Shown here: positions 12,300 to 23,249 of the stretch, piece by piece | How positions within the stretch are numbered: the stretch's first letter is position 1 | Layout of the letters: the number at the start of each line of letters is the position of its first letter | From: Turritopsis dohrnii | Lineage: Eukaryota > Cnidaria > Hydrozoa > Anthoathecata > Oceaniidae | DNA: 64,000 nt | Assembly (NCBI GenBank): GCA_027922465.2 | Contig: BQMF02000057.1 | Coordinates: forward strand, 124,001-188,000 | Reading direction: 5' to 3' | Position numbers and translations under genes: made by a program | The notes under the pieces: generated by a model | What the model was told of the DNA's origin: nothing | What the model saw: the letters and a program-made list of their open reading frames with translations, nothing else | Databases searched by the model: none

Positions 12300-12620
12300 A
12301 ACCCCAATTTATTTATTTATTTATTTACGAATGTTTACCCAGGATAGCCTCTTCAGTTCCTTAAGGTACTGTTATCAATGAGGGTCCTGCGAAGGAGGTC
12401 CTAGAGCATTTAAAGCCCCCATTTGGGCTACGGAAGCTGTAGTGACAGAAACCGCTCAACTAGACAACCACCCTAGACATCATTCCTACTCCCTTGCTGA
12501 GTGCTAAGCAGAGAGGAGTGATTCACACTGTTATAGTCGCTGGCATGACTCGGTCGGGGATTGAACCCGCGACCTCCCGAACAGGAAGCGAGCACTCTAC
12601 CACAAGGCTACCAGTCGGTT
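12300..12620 (-). repeat. tRNA-derived SINE with (AAAT)n tail
   Basis: The minus strand from 12620 starts with a tRNA-like head: GGTAGCCTTGTGGTAGAGTG (A box) and GCGGGTTCAATCCCCGACCG (B box). A body of about 220 bp follows, then a tail of five or six AAAT units at 12307-12328. This is the standard head-body-tail layout of a tRNA SINE. It is non-coding and would be mobilised by a LINE. Confidence 0.8.
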
Positions 12621-13430
12621 AAGCAAGTAAATACAGCATCGTGCTAGTTGTATTCTAATATTTGAATACTGTCCCATGAACTTTTTATGACGACAGAAAA
12701 CCATCTGCATGACTTGTCTGAATAGTATTAAGGCTATTGTAAGGTTCACCTTTCTGGCCATCGTACTTGAGAATTGAAACTGTCATCTATTCGCGTAACA
12801 CTCGTGTTAGTCAAGAAAATCACACATGTTATGCCGTACAGCTTCCAAAGCCAAGCTGGAGTTTTTAATGTTCTTCCAAATTCTTTTGGTAAACAAGAAT
12901 CAGTATCTATATCAATATCTATGTCACAAGCAAGGAGGTTTTGCAGAGATAAAGCGATTGAGCGATTGTCTCCGTAAAGCTTTCTTTAGCGTTTGTATCA
13001 CTTCGTGTTTTACTTTTGGTTTTCTGACTTCGCGATTTCCTATTTTTCCCAACTTTCAGATTTGAATCTCAATTTCCATTTCGGGCCTAGATTATGCTTC
13101 AGTGTTCCACCATTATTTTAATGGCATAACGCCCATTCGCGGTTTTGTTTCTTAATAGTGTGTACATAGTCTTGAATACATTTTTGCACTTATTAAAATT
13201 TTATATTTATTACATCTTTACCTTTTAAACCTTTTTTTATGAATATTTATTGTTTACACTGATTTTCATTTATTTACTTTAAGTTTTAAGGAGAAGGTAT
13301 TTATGGAACCGTTTTTAACGATAATAACAATAATATGATTCAATTGAAATATGATGCCAACCAGAGGCGTAGCCAGAGGTCAGTCACAATTTGTGAAAGT
13401 ACAAAGGTGAATCTTATTGTACTAAATGTA
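12621..13430. other. Intergenic, nothing recognised
   Basis: AT-rich. The overlapping open frames at 12774-12977 and 12826-13065 carry no recognised domain. Confidence 0.35.
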
Positions 13431-14367
13431 TAGCATCTAATTACCTGCCAAGATGCACCATAATTAGGCCAAACAAGTGAAGGTCTTTACCAGGTAAGTT
13501 TTCAATGGCTGTCAGGTGGCTGCATAATTAAATCCAAAATCGCGCATGCGCAGTAAAAAAAAAAGGCTAATATGAGCTGAATGAGCCGTAATTAGGAAAA
13601 ACACATTAAGGTCTTCCTCAAGTAATTTTTCCAGTGCTATCAGGTGGCTGTGTAGTAAGCCTGGAATTTGCGGTTGCGTATTCACAGCATGTTAGTACAC
13701 GAAAAATCAATCATAATTAGGCAAAACACATGAACGTCTTCACCAGGTAACTTTTCAAAGGCTATCAGGTGGCCATACAATACAACCAAAAATCGCGCAT
13801 GCACAGTAGAAATATGCTAGTATGAGGTAAATCAGCCATAATTAGGCAAAACACATCAATGTTTTCATCATATAATATTCCAGGTATTATGAAGTGGCCA
13901 TATAATAGATCCCAATTTCGCACATGCACAGTGAAAACATTTGGGTAGAATTATGACAAGAAAAGTAAAGTTCATGTAAATATATATGTATTTTCAGTAC
14001 TGGTAACAAAACATAAGAAGTGTTTGTTTGAAGGTATCCTGAATTCAATTGACGTCACACATACAAGGGTTTATCTCGAAAGTAAATGTTAAGGGGAACT
14101 GACATATATACTTTTAGTGAAGATTTCTATTCCGAAAAAAAAATATTACGCAACATAATGATGGAAAACAATAGCCTGGATTTATAGAGTTTTAAAAGTT
14201 ACCTAGTTAAGACCTTCGAGCGTTTTTGCTAAAGTTATTTTGCACAGAGAACAAGACTTTTCTCACAGAGTACTTTTTCTATTCTAACATATAACTTCTT
14301 CTTATAAAACTCACATGTACAGACTCGTTAAAAACAAGAACGTAAAAAAACCAAAGAACTTATAGAA

Positions 14368-15366
14368 CTAGCATGTAGCTTTAGCTAAAAATGCCCCCGC
14401 GCTCAAGCATTCCAATTTGTACAGATAGCAAGCTATACATTAACAACAGAAACGAAAACAAGATTTTGGCCTAACAAAAAATGTTTTGGTTGATTTGAGA
14501 CCTGATATGAGGCAAACTAAATAATGTTATCTCTTAGGCCTAAGTCACACTGATGCTAATATACCCTTCAAAAAGTGTAAATAAGGCTTAACAAGTAATA
14601 TCAGAAAGTATTTGCTACAAACAAAAGAAATGTGTGAACTGAAACATGAATATGTATTTTATAATCAAAGTAAGATTTGTTAAAGAAATTATGTAAGAGC
14701 CAAAAGAAAAAAAAAACTTTTTCAAAAAAAAAAAAATAAAGCGAAAAATCCATTAGAAATTTGCGTTTCAAACTTTAATTCAAAACAAAAAATAGCCAAC
14801 GTTTGCATAAAATAGCAAGTAAAAAAATATAAAAAGGTTTTTTATTGATCATGATCACTAGTGGAGGACAGTTAAAGAAGAAAAACAAGAATTTGTAATA
14901 TGGCTTTCTTGCATACACAGAAATCCAATTAAAATGGCAAGATCCACCAAAAATCAGTGCATTGAATAAAATTTATTAAATGAAAGATTTAGAGCTAAAA
15001 CATATACAAACATAAAATGTATGGTTGGCAAAATTTCAGATTTCAAGCTGTGCTTCAAAATCCTTGTTGTTCAGAGTAATATGAAAAATGTTTAATTAAT
15101 TAGCATACGAACTTTTTAAATAACATAATATAATATAATGTAATATAATAGTAAATTAGAAAAGAGATACGAAAAAACATTCTGTCTCCCACTTACAGTA
15201 CCATGCTTTTAAACGGGAAAAAAGCAAAGTCAGCTAATAATTGTATTCCACCGTGTAACGTCAACACGAAAGTTGGAAGATGATGAACAAAATCGGAAAC
15301 TGACATTCGCCTATCTCGTGAAACTACTATGCCTCCTCGCTCGCTTACGCTCGCTGCGGGGGCAAA
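14368..15366 (-). mobile_element. Helitron-like element, family 3, copy 2 (nested)
   Basis: Same termini as copy 1. The minus-strand 3' end is AGCTACATGCTAG at 14368 followed by T, and the GCCCCCGCAGCGAGCG end lies at about 15347-15363. The interior matches copy 1 closely (for example ATCTCTTAGGCCTAAGTCAC). It is inserted within long-inverted-repeat copy B. Confidence 0.6.
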
Positions 15367-15969
15367 AACTAAACAAACACGCTTCATACGTAATAAAGAA
15401 ACCAACGCACTGTCGCGATCGAAATAGACATACGTCATACGAGTCACATATGCAGTATAAAAACAATCTTTTGTCCCATTATCGACAGTTTTAACTTAGT
15501 ATGGCTCGATAACCTCATACAAGTATATTTCTACTGTCAATGAGCGATTTTTGGTTTCATTTTATGGCTACTTAACAGCCCTTACAAAACTAATTGATGA
15601 AGACGTTTATGCGTTTTGCCTCTTTATGACCCGTTTTTCTTGTATTGAAAGTCTCTTACTGCGTATGTGCAAATTCCAGGCTTATCACGGAGCCACCTTA
15701 TAGCACTGAAAAATTACGTAGTGAAGACTTTGAGGAAGTTTGCCCAATTACGACTCACCTATGTCATGTTATCGGGGTGTTTCACTGCGCATGCGCAATT
15801 TTGGGTTTTGTTATATGGCTACCTGATGGCTACCTGCCTTTGAAAAGTTACCTGGTGAAGACGTTCATGTGTTTTATTATTATTATTCAGGAAATACAGA
15901 TTCGCAGGCCCATTAGTGCCTCTATGAATCGCTCGTAATTATAAGTCCTAACTTAAGCTTCTAGAGCTC

Positions 15970-16390
15970 CATAGTGTCGGTTTTCTTTTGTTACTTCTTA
16001 TTGTCGTTTTTATTTCATTACTTCTTAGTGTCGGTTATTTTCGTTACTACTTTGCATCGGTTTTCTATCGTTAGTTGTCAGGGTCGGTTTTCTTTCGTTA
16101 CTTCTTAGTGGTGGTTTTCTTTCGTTACTTCTTGGTGTCGTTATTCTTTCGTCACTTCTTTGTGTCGGTTTTCTTTCGTTACTTCTTAGTGTCGGTTTTC
16201 TTTTGTTACATCTTATTGTCAGTTTTTTTTTCGTTACTTCTTAGTGTCGTTTTTCTTTCGTTACTTCTTAGTGGTGGTTTACTTTCGTTACTTCTTAGTA
16301 GTGGTTTTCTTTCGTTACTTCTTGGTGTTGTTTTCTTTCGTTACTTCTTATTAGTGTCGGGTTTTTTGTTTTTTTTCGTTACTTCTTAGT
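15970..16390. repeat. 27-bp minisatellite
   Basis: About fifteen imperfect copies of a unit close to TTTCTTTCGTTACTTCTTAG plus TGTCGGT. The open frame at 16075-16389, which reads as FFRYFLVSV repeats, is a by-product of the repeat length being a multiple of three. Confidence 0.85.
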
Positions 16391-17004
16391 TTTGCCTAAC
16401 TATGACTGATTTTTCGTGTACTAACAAGCTGTAAATACGCATGCGCAAATCCAGGCTTATTACGCAGCTACCTGATAGCACTGGAAAGATTACTTGGCGA
16501 AGACCTTAATGTGTTAGTCCCAATTACGGCTCATTCAGCTCATATTAGCGTCTATTTTACTGCGCATGCGCGATTCTGGTTTTAATTATGCAGCCACCTG
16601 ACAGCCCTTGAAAAGTTACCTGGTGAAGACCTTCACGTGTTTGTCCTAATTATGGCTCATTCCAAATTTAAAGATGTTTAGTACATTTGTCGTAGGTTTA
16701 CTACATTTGACGGAGTTACTACATTTGACGATGATTTTTACTACATTTAACGGAGTTACTATATTTGACGGAGTTACTACATTTGACGGTGTAACAAAGT
16801 AGTGGGAAACCAGTGATATTTGGTAAAATTATATTGTTTTAACTTCTTTTTCTTGTAAATTCACATTTTACTGAGAAAAAATATTTTAACCAGTACCATT
16901 AAAAAAAGATCTTTGTGATCTATGTTATGAATATCAATAACACAAATAACCCACCAGATGAGCTGACTGTAAAATACAACGTTAGCTAATTCATCTAAAA
17001 ATGA

Positions 17005-17465
17005 CACTAGGGCTGAACGAAAAAGCGACCGTGAAATTAAATATAAAAAGGTTGCTGCTGTTCGTATTGATTTAGAAAATGTTGTTACCTTACCAAAATC
17101 GTATGTAGGAAACTTCTATTACAAAAGAAAGCTATCACAATGCAACTTAAAGGGGACATTGTTCATAAAACAAGAAAGGGTATTGTGTGCTTTGGCATGG
17201 GCCATGCTGAAAGAGGAAGAAATGACATTGCCAACGTCAATGATGAAAAGAATTCTGAAGGATTTTTCTAATATTGACTCGTGTGTCCCACAAAATCGAA
17301 ACAGTTACATGCCTGCTGCCCTTTGAGAGTTTAATATTCGACATCCCGAGATAAATATTACCGAGCAGAAGTTTTGTGAACCTGGTCATTCCAGCATTCA
17401 AGAAGCTGTTAATATTCATTGTCAAATTGGCAGGGCTTTGTCTCCAGCTGAGATATTTATGCAAT
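17005..17465 (+). pseudogene. Decayed transposon-associated protein fragment
   Basis: The plus-strand translation gives a KKVAAVRIDLENVVTLPKSY segment, a YYKRKL motif, then CVPQNRNSYMPAAL followed by an in-frame stop (near 17325), and EQKFCEPGHSSIQ. The pattern of a YYK(R/T)KL stretch, a QN(R/K)N motif and a GH(S/T)xxE/Q motif matches a widespread uncharacterised, transposon-linked protein family that I recall from cnidarian and arthropod genomes. The likely DDE-type nature of that family is inference. Stops and loss of both flanks mark it as a relic. Confidence 0.4.
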
Positions 17466-19289
17466 TTATATTTTTAAATCGCATATTCATTGATTCTCTA
17501 AAAGGTTTTAGGGTGAAGGTTAGCTATTGTTACTGATTATTTGAGTATGTCCTTGTATGTCCTCGTGTGACTTATTATATTTGCATGATATAATTTTTGT
17601 GACTATATTTAAACTACAGAATTTGAATGCACTTTTAAGGTTTTATCAGCATCATTGTCACATAATAACTTTACCGGCTTATAACTAATAAGGAGATAAA
17701 ACAAGATACGTTTGAAGGACATTTTGTGCCTTTTTTTGGAGATCAAAATAAATCTAAGAACCTGAAAATAATCGCGGGTCATTTTTTCCAAAAATGGAGA
17801 TAGAGCGAAGTAATTCTTACCTAACGTAATGTAAACAAACATTATATCGCTTGGAAATTTATATATGTTCGCGTGGTTTCTCCAGTGAAACAGACCTTGG
17901 TGACATTTCCTCGACAGGGTCTTGCAGCACGACAAAAAAGTAAGTGGTGGTTGCAATTACAAACTGAATAGACATTTAGAAATGAAAAATTTAGAGAAGA
18001 ACGAATCAATGATGAATGTGTCCAGTTATTGAATAATTTAACAAAAGACAAAAGAAATTATACGTAGAAGTATCTGTTGAGCAAAACCCATGTTCATCAT
18101 TTACTCCAATAAAGGACAACCTAACTACAGTGACTGTTTCACAGATAAAAAGATATTTCAATGGATCAGTTTGTTCATCATAAAAGTATGCTGATTTTGT
18201 TATGGTGTAAATTGTTATTTTTGTGTTGATACATTGGATTCGATGTTGCTCTTTGAGAGCAGTATGAAAACATTCGAAGTTAATAAAATTCATATGTTTA
18301 AAATATGTTAAAAACTTACGTTTAAAGATTATTTAGAACCCTCAAAGTCAGAAGAACAGTGCTCAAAAGTCTTGGGATGTATGCAAAGAATTAGTGTAGA
18401 ATATAAATGTGGAGAGTGAAGCGCAGGATATTATTATTGGAATCGGCATAAGAAATGTTTCCAAGCACAGTGTATGTCAATCTTGTGTGAAATATTCTAG
18501 CGATGTCATATTCCAATGCTCTTGTGGTTTGAAACAGCTTACTAAAATGGCACCAATGAATTGTTTAGCTACATGTTCAATCCAAAATACTGATGAAGTT
18601 ACTTGATAGTTCTTATAAATAGAGTGCTGGTAAAAAATCTTATTTTGTCCAAACCCAGCGGATGTGTAAGTAAGAAGAAGGACAGGAAATTACAAAGTGG
18701 GGCAGAAATTGCAGAGTGGGGCATAGCAGTCTTCAAAAAAGTCTTTCTCTGCCTTAAATTACGTTAAAGATAATAACAACGAAAATGCACTCAATTTTCA
18801 TCTCCTACAAGAGGTTTCTTTATAGAAAAACTTGTGCACTTGTGAAGCATGTGTCAAGGCCTGCCAAGTCAAAAGAAGCGATATGTTGAAACACTTTAAC
18901 CTCGCTTACGTTTATTCTGTACTGAAGATGTATAGAAGATGTAACATAACAAAAGGTTTTAACATTTTAATAGACATATGTGCTGGCTCTGTCATTCGAA
19001 ATACGAGCAGTTTTACATTTGAATAATTTATGCTCATAATTCTGATTGGCTAGTTCTCTATTATTCTTTAATATCATTCCTCCTTTGTTATTTTGTGATC
19101 GAAAACAATATTTTTTTCCATCACATAATACGGGGGAAAAAATTTTTGAAGTTAGTCCTAAAAAATCTTTAGTTAGGCAAAAAAAAAACATTCAAATTAT
19201 CTTATCTGTAGAGAAAAGCAAAGGAAGTTAGTTAGTTCTAATCTGATAATTAAACATTTGTTGGTGGTATAACAGTTGATGGAACCGTG
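17466..19289. other. Upstream region of the bHLH gene, mostly unassigned
   Basis: No domain was recognised. Open frames at 17609-17956, 18006-18293 (minus) and 18409-18606 (plus) lack recognisable motifs. The last contains a cysteine-rich CQSC/CSCG stretch that could be a relic zinc-binding exon. The segment directly before the bHLH start has a short upstream frame (ATG at 19279, GAACCG, TGA) overlapping the main start at 19290. Confidence 0.3.
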
Positions 19290-20003
19290 ATGAATCAATA
19301 CAGTTTTATCTCGACTTCAAATAGCTCATTAGCATCATCACATTACCAAAACATGCATGCCGGAGGTAATTCATATGGATTGCCAGAGTCCCCATATTAT
19401 CAATATACGTCAGAGATTAGATCTACTAATTTTCACAAGAACTACGATCCAGGATTTCACTTAATTTCTCATCAAGATCCGAATCGAGGAAATTACGTGA
19501 GTAAGCACGATAGTTTACACCATTACTCCTCTCTTCCCTATCCGCACAACGCCTGGCACGAGTTTGATTTTGGTATCAATTTTCCCGCTCCAATGCCACG
19601 AGGTACAAAACATAAGAGGCCGCGAATGAGCTTGCAGAAACGATTGCTTGTGAATGCAAGAGAAAGAGAACGAATGAGAGTTTTGAATAAAGCCTTTGAA
19701 TCGCTAAGAGATGCGCTACCGTGTTATATCGCTGACGGACATATGGCTAAAATAACAACACTTCGACTAGCAATTAATTATATCAGAGCGCTAACTGACT
19801 TACTTAACGAACACAAAAGCAAGGAAAAGAAAAAAATTTCCACTCTACCTGAAGAAATGACGGCAAACAAGAACTTGGCACCAACTTACATGTCTATATT
19901 GTCAGATCAACACAATGAAGACTTAAAACCCCTTTTAACTGGAATCGGGGAAAGATTTGGAAATTCTAATGGTTTTGATGTACAGAGTCAGTTATCAAAA
20001 TGA
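19290..20003 (+). CDS. bHLH transcription factor, group A (Atonal/NeuroD- or musculin-like)
   Basis: Single-exon gene of 237 residues. The start is the ATG at 19290; a GTG precedes it in frame. Residues 1-105 are rich in Ser, Tyr, His and Asn with no clear domain. A basic patch (KHKRPRMSLQKR, 107-118) leads into a complete bHLH at about 121-173: the basic region NARERERMRVL, helix 1 NKAFESLRDALP, a short loop, and helix 2 KITTLRLAINYIRALTDLL. The N-x-RER basic motif predicts E-box binding as a dimer, probably with an E protein. Helix 1 resembles musculin/TCF21 and the end of helix 2 resembles Atonal-type proteins, so I do not assign an orthologue. The tail after 174 is Lys-rich and then unstructured. 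A possible AATAAA signal lies at about 20070. Intronless structure is common in this superfamily. Confidence 0.93.
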   Translation: MNQYSFISTSNSSLASSHYQNMHAGGNSYGLPESPYYQYTSEIRSTNFHKNYDPGFHLISHQDPNRGNYVSKHDSLHHYSSLPYPHNAWHEFDFGINFPAPMPRGTKHKRPRMSLQKRLLVNARERERMRVLNKAFESLRDALPCYIADGHMAKITTLRLAINYIRALTDLLNEHKSKEKKKISTLPEEMTANKNLAPTYMSILSDQHNEDLKPLLTGIGERFGNSNGFDVQSQLSK

Positions 20004-21309
20004 CTGAGTTGTTAGTTGTATCTGATAATTCAAAACGGGAAATTTTGTAAATAGAATACAGTAATCAGTTAATAAAAACAAAAACACAAAAGTGAATTAA
20101 AAGATAATGTAATAAATTTTACCCCGTAGTTTTAGTAACTTTGACATTATCAGAATCAGCCAGCTATATGCTTTCCTCAGAAGCTTCACGCGTTCTTGAA
20201 ACCTTGAGATAAATATGGAGGGTTTTTGAGCTATTCGCTTCCACAGATGGGAAAATATTTGTTAAACTCAAAACTGAAAAATGTGGCCCCATCTTGTTAA
20301 TTTAATCATAATAACTTTTTTAGGGGCTTAATCTTTTGAAAAAAAGGAACTGGTGTTTCTGTTGTCAGTTTTTATTTCTACTTAGCTACGTGTAAGCAGA
20401 ATGTGACAATATTTTTTTCATTTATTTTAAGAAAAAACAAACTACGAAATATGTACGAAAAAACATGGTATTTTTTATTTTATATATTTTCATTTTGCAC
20501 ATTTTTAAACTTACTAGTACGAATTTTTACACCAAACATAAGAGAGAATTGTTTTCTCAGTTTTTTTTGTACAGAGGTGGTGCGAGAGGAAAAAAACAAA
20601 ACATCAATCAACTTTATTATGAATCATTCACCTCCAGAAGTCACTGCTATACTTGCTGAAGGTGCAATTCGCAACATTTCACATTATAAAGTTAAAAAAA
20701 AGACGATCTATGATTTTTGGAAAAATACAACAAAAGGACATGACTAATTGTAAAGTCACCTTCTGCGAACCTTGGATTGAAAAATATTCACGAAAAAACA
20801 GTTTATCAAATCCTTTCATTTAGAAGGAAGAAAAAAAATATTAATATGTTATTAACTGATGGTTAAAAAAGTCCACCATATGGCTGCCATCTGGTAACTA
20901 AAAGAACAAAGCAAAAATATAAGTTTGAAATTAAATTTCATCCAAACAGAATGAAAAAACTGACAGGGGTAGTTGTTTTAGTTTTTTCTTTATAATCAAC
21001 CGAATTCCTAGCATGTTTTGAAAATAGAAATGTTTCGAGTTTAAGTAGGGATTTTTTTATCCAACGCTTTTCCATGTTACTTTCTTTTTTGGACTTTTAA
21101 AGCTTCTTTAAAGAGAGGCAACTCCCGACCTGAAGCAAAGGTTATGTTCAAACCAGTTAACGTTTCGTATGTAGAGTTAATGTTGTGAAAATTATCATAT
21201 ACCAATATATAGGTACAAGCAATAAATATTTCATACTTCCGAAACTTGAAAACGAAAAATGAATTTGAAGCCATGAACAGGAACAAGGTATTATACTTTG
21301 CAATTTTAA
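20004..21309. other. 3' flank of the bHLH gene, nothing recognised
   Basis: AT-rich. The open frame at 20403-20747 is rich in Phe, Lys and Asn and shows no domain. I treat it as accidental. Confidence 0.35.
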
Positions 21310-22811
21310 GGAAGGTACACACTTTTTATATATTTCCCCATAGGGCGAAATATATGTTAAAACCAGCAGTTTCCTTCTTCTTCTTCTCCTTCTTCTCCGT
21401 TTACTTATATAGCCGCAGTTCAGTATTGAAATTTAATCTAGCCAAGGTAGATAAGAAAAGAAGCTAGTCTTCAGTGAAGTATTGCGCTACTTTTTACAGT
21501 CAGTGCAGTTGGGCGTGGAAGATTTTTGCTTTGTCTGCTAGCTTTTTAGATGATTCAAGAGACAATGATGAAATGATGTTTTATGATGAAAATAACTCCT
21601 TTCAGTTCTGTAAACAAATCTGAATGAACGTGTAAAAACAGAAGAGGCGATATCAATATGTCACAGAAGCCAGTGGCGGATCTAAAGTCTGTTCATAAAT
21701 TATATGCACTTATTTCAGCTTTTATATAAAAACCAGGCTCAAGGGAATTTATGTAATTTGCTAAATCTGGTTTCCACATGGTAACTGAAATTAGTGCACA
21801 TATTTTTTGAACAGACTTTAGAGGTATGTCAAAATTTGTGTAGGAGAGTGTTAGCAATCTGACCATAAAAGGAAAGCGTTCAAATAATCCCATTGGTAAT
21901 ATAAACTGAATTTACAAATTATGTTAATGCTCTCCTACACAAATTTCGACATACCTCTGGACGCTTTTTGTTTTTGTTGTTGATAACAATAATAGTATAA
22001 TTAAATGCTTGGAGCATTAGGGGGTGATCACATGAGGAGGGATAGCCCAGTAAACCGGGTTGGCCCGGTTAGGCGGGCTGATAAATTTTTATGATCACAT
22101 GGAAAAGTATCAGCCCGCTTAACCGGGCTAAAGAACTGATCACGTGATATTTGTTATATTTTTCAACTTTACGCAAGCGCCGTGTATGCAATTTCATCCC
22201 GGCAAAGAGAGCCAGCCCGGTTGAAAGCCATCACATGAGAAATTCTTCAGCCCGCTTTACCGAGATCTCGGTTCAATAAAGCTGGCTGGCTTGTTTCTCA
22301 TGTGATCACAAACACAAATTTATGACACTTTCTTAATAGTAGCAAGATCTCAGCAAACCGAGCTAGCCCGCCTAACCGGGCTAGCCCCCGTCCATGTGAT
22401 CACTCCCTTAGAGCATTGAAGCTGTACAAAGTTTCAGTGCAAAGTTGAAAGTTTATTATTGAATGCCAGGCTGAAGATTTATTTTTATTTTGCATCCTGA
22501 TATAATGTAGCAGCCCAACTGAAAGCATATGATATACATTCCATATATGAAGGAAACCTTTTTTTATGTGGAGAACAACCAGTATTGTTGATTAGAAGAG
22601 TACATAACAAAAACTCTAAGTAAAAATGTGATCTCTTATACGCGAAAACAAGTTCAGAAAACCAGTTACGTATAATATTTAATACACAGGATTTTAGACA
22701 TAATAACTTGGAAGAATCTCGTTGAATGTGCTTCCCTGGATAGTCGTTAAATCCAACAGCATAGTTTTACTATGGATGAATTCCGTGATAACGCATACCG
22801 TTTTGATACTG
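21310..22811 (-). repeat. Dispersed repeat, inverted copy of the 57290-58240 segment
   Basis: Shared landmarks in inverse orientation include a CCCCATAGGGCGAAATATAT palindrome-like phrase (21338 against about 58218), a TCTTCAGCC/GGCTGAAGA stretch with ATTTTATCATCCTGATATAA-like text (22480 against 57560), the GGAGAACAACCAGT phrase (22570 against about 57490) and TTGGAAGAATCT (22711, diverged at 57365). The 57 kb copy lies inside the Ginger element, so this may be a remnant of another Ginger copy. A TTA-flanked MITE (22020-22407) interrupts it. Confidence 0.5.
22020..22407. mobile_element. MITE with GGGGGTGATCACATG ends and TTA duplication
   Basis: Left end GGGGGTGATCACATGAGG, right end (inverted) GGGAGTGATCACATGGACGG. 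The trinucleotide TTA flanks both sides (22017-22019, 22408-22410). The interior repeats AACCGGGC(T/C) and GCGGGCTG in both orientations, giving a strong foldback. A three-base TWA duplication suggests a PIF/Harbinger source, which is an inference because no transposase is present. Confidence 0.7.
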
Positions 22812-23163
22812 CCCAGGTGGGCACACGACGGTTTTTAGACGTCTCATTTTAATCGTAAAATGGTCGTTTGGTTTTGAGATCGTTTTGCGACGTCGTAGGG
22901 ACGTCTGAAAATGGGACGTCGCAATTGGGATCCTTTTACAATCAATTTGCGACCTGATAAAAATTTTCAAATTTCATTCTGCAGTTATTAAACAGTATAA
23001 GTCGAGTAAAACTAATATGTTTATATAGAACTTACATTCGTATCGCATTCTGTTTATTGATCGTGTGAGGGACGATTTTACGACGTTTTTTCGAAACAAT
23101 TATAAATTTAAGATCATTTTGAGACGTCGTGGGGACGTCAACAGTAAATAGAGTAACACTAAA
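22812..23163. mobile_element. GACGTC-family fragment
   Basis: Begins CCCAGGTGGGCACACGACGG and carries the family phrases TTTTAATCGTAAAATGGTCG, TTGCGACGTCGTAGGGACGT and GGACGTCGCAATTGGGATCC. It lacks a clear right terminus before the next copy begins at about 23165. Confidence 0.55.
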
Positions 23164-23249
23164 CCAGTGGGCACAAGACATTTTTGAAACGTCTTATTTT
23201 AATCGTAAAATAGTCGTTCGGTCGTCAGATCATTTTGCGACGTCATAAT

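Larger units (their letters stand above)
13430..16796. mobile_element. Long-inverted-repeat (foldback-like) element, copy B
   Basis: The left half (13430-13950) repeats a module containing GCGCATGCGCAGT, CATAATTAGGCAAAACACAT and CAGGTAACTTTTCAA about every 115-120 bp. The right half (15540-16650) carries the same modules in inverse orientation. The right terminus is an array of TACTACATTTGACGGAG-like units ending CGGTGTAACA at 16796, while the left terminus is degenerate. A family-3 Helitron (14368-15366) and a 27-bp minisatellite (15970-16390) sit inside. No transposase was seen. The interior is shared with copy C (for example ATTCAATTGACGTCACACAT at about 14042 and 23752). Confidence 0.65.

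Noticed and set aside
16075..16389. Open frame encoding FFRYFLVSV repeats
   Set aside because: Produced by the 27-bp minisatellite, whose length is a multiple of three; composition is purely that of the repeat.
20403..20747. Possible small gene downstream of the bHLH gene
   Set aside because: Low-complexity, Phe/Lys/Asn-rich translation in AT-rich DNA with no motif or splice support.
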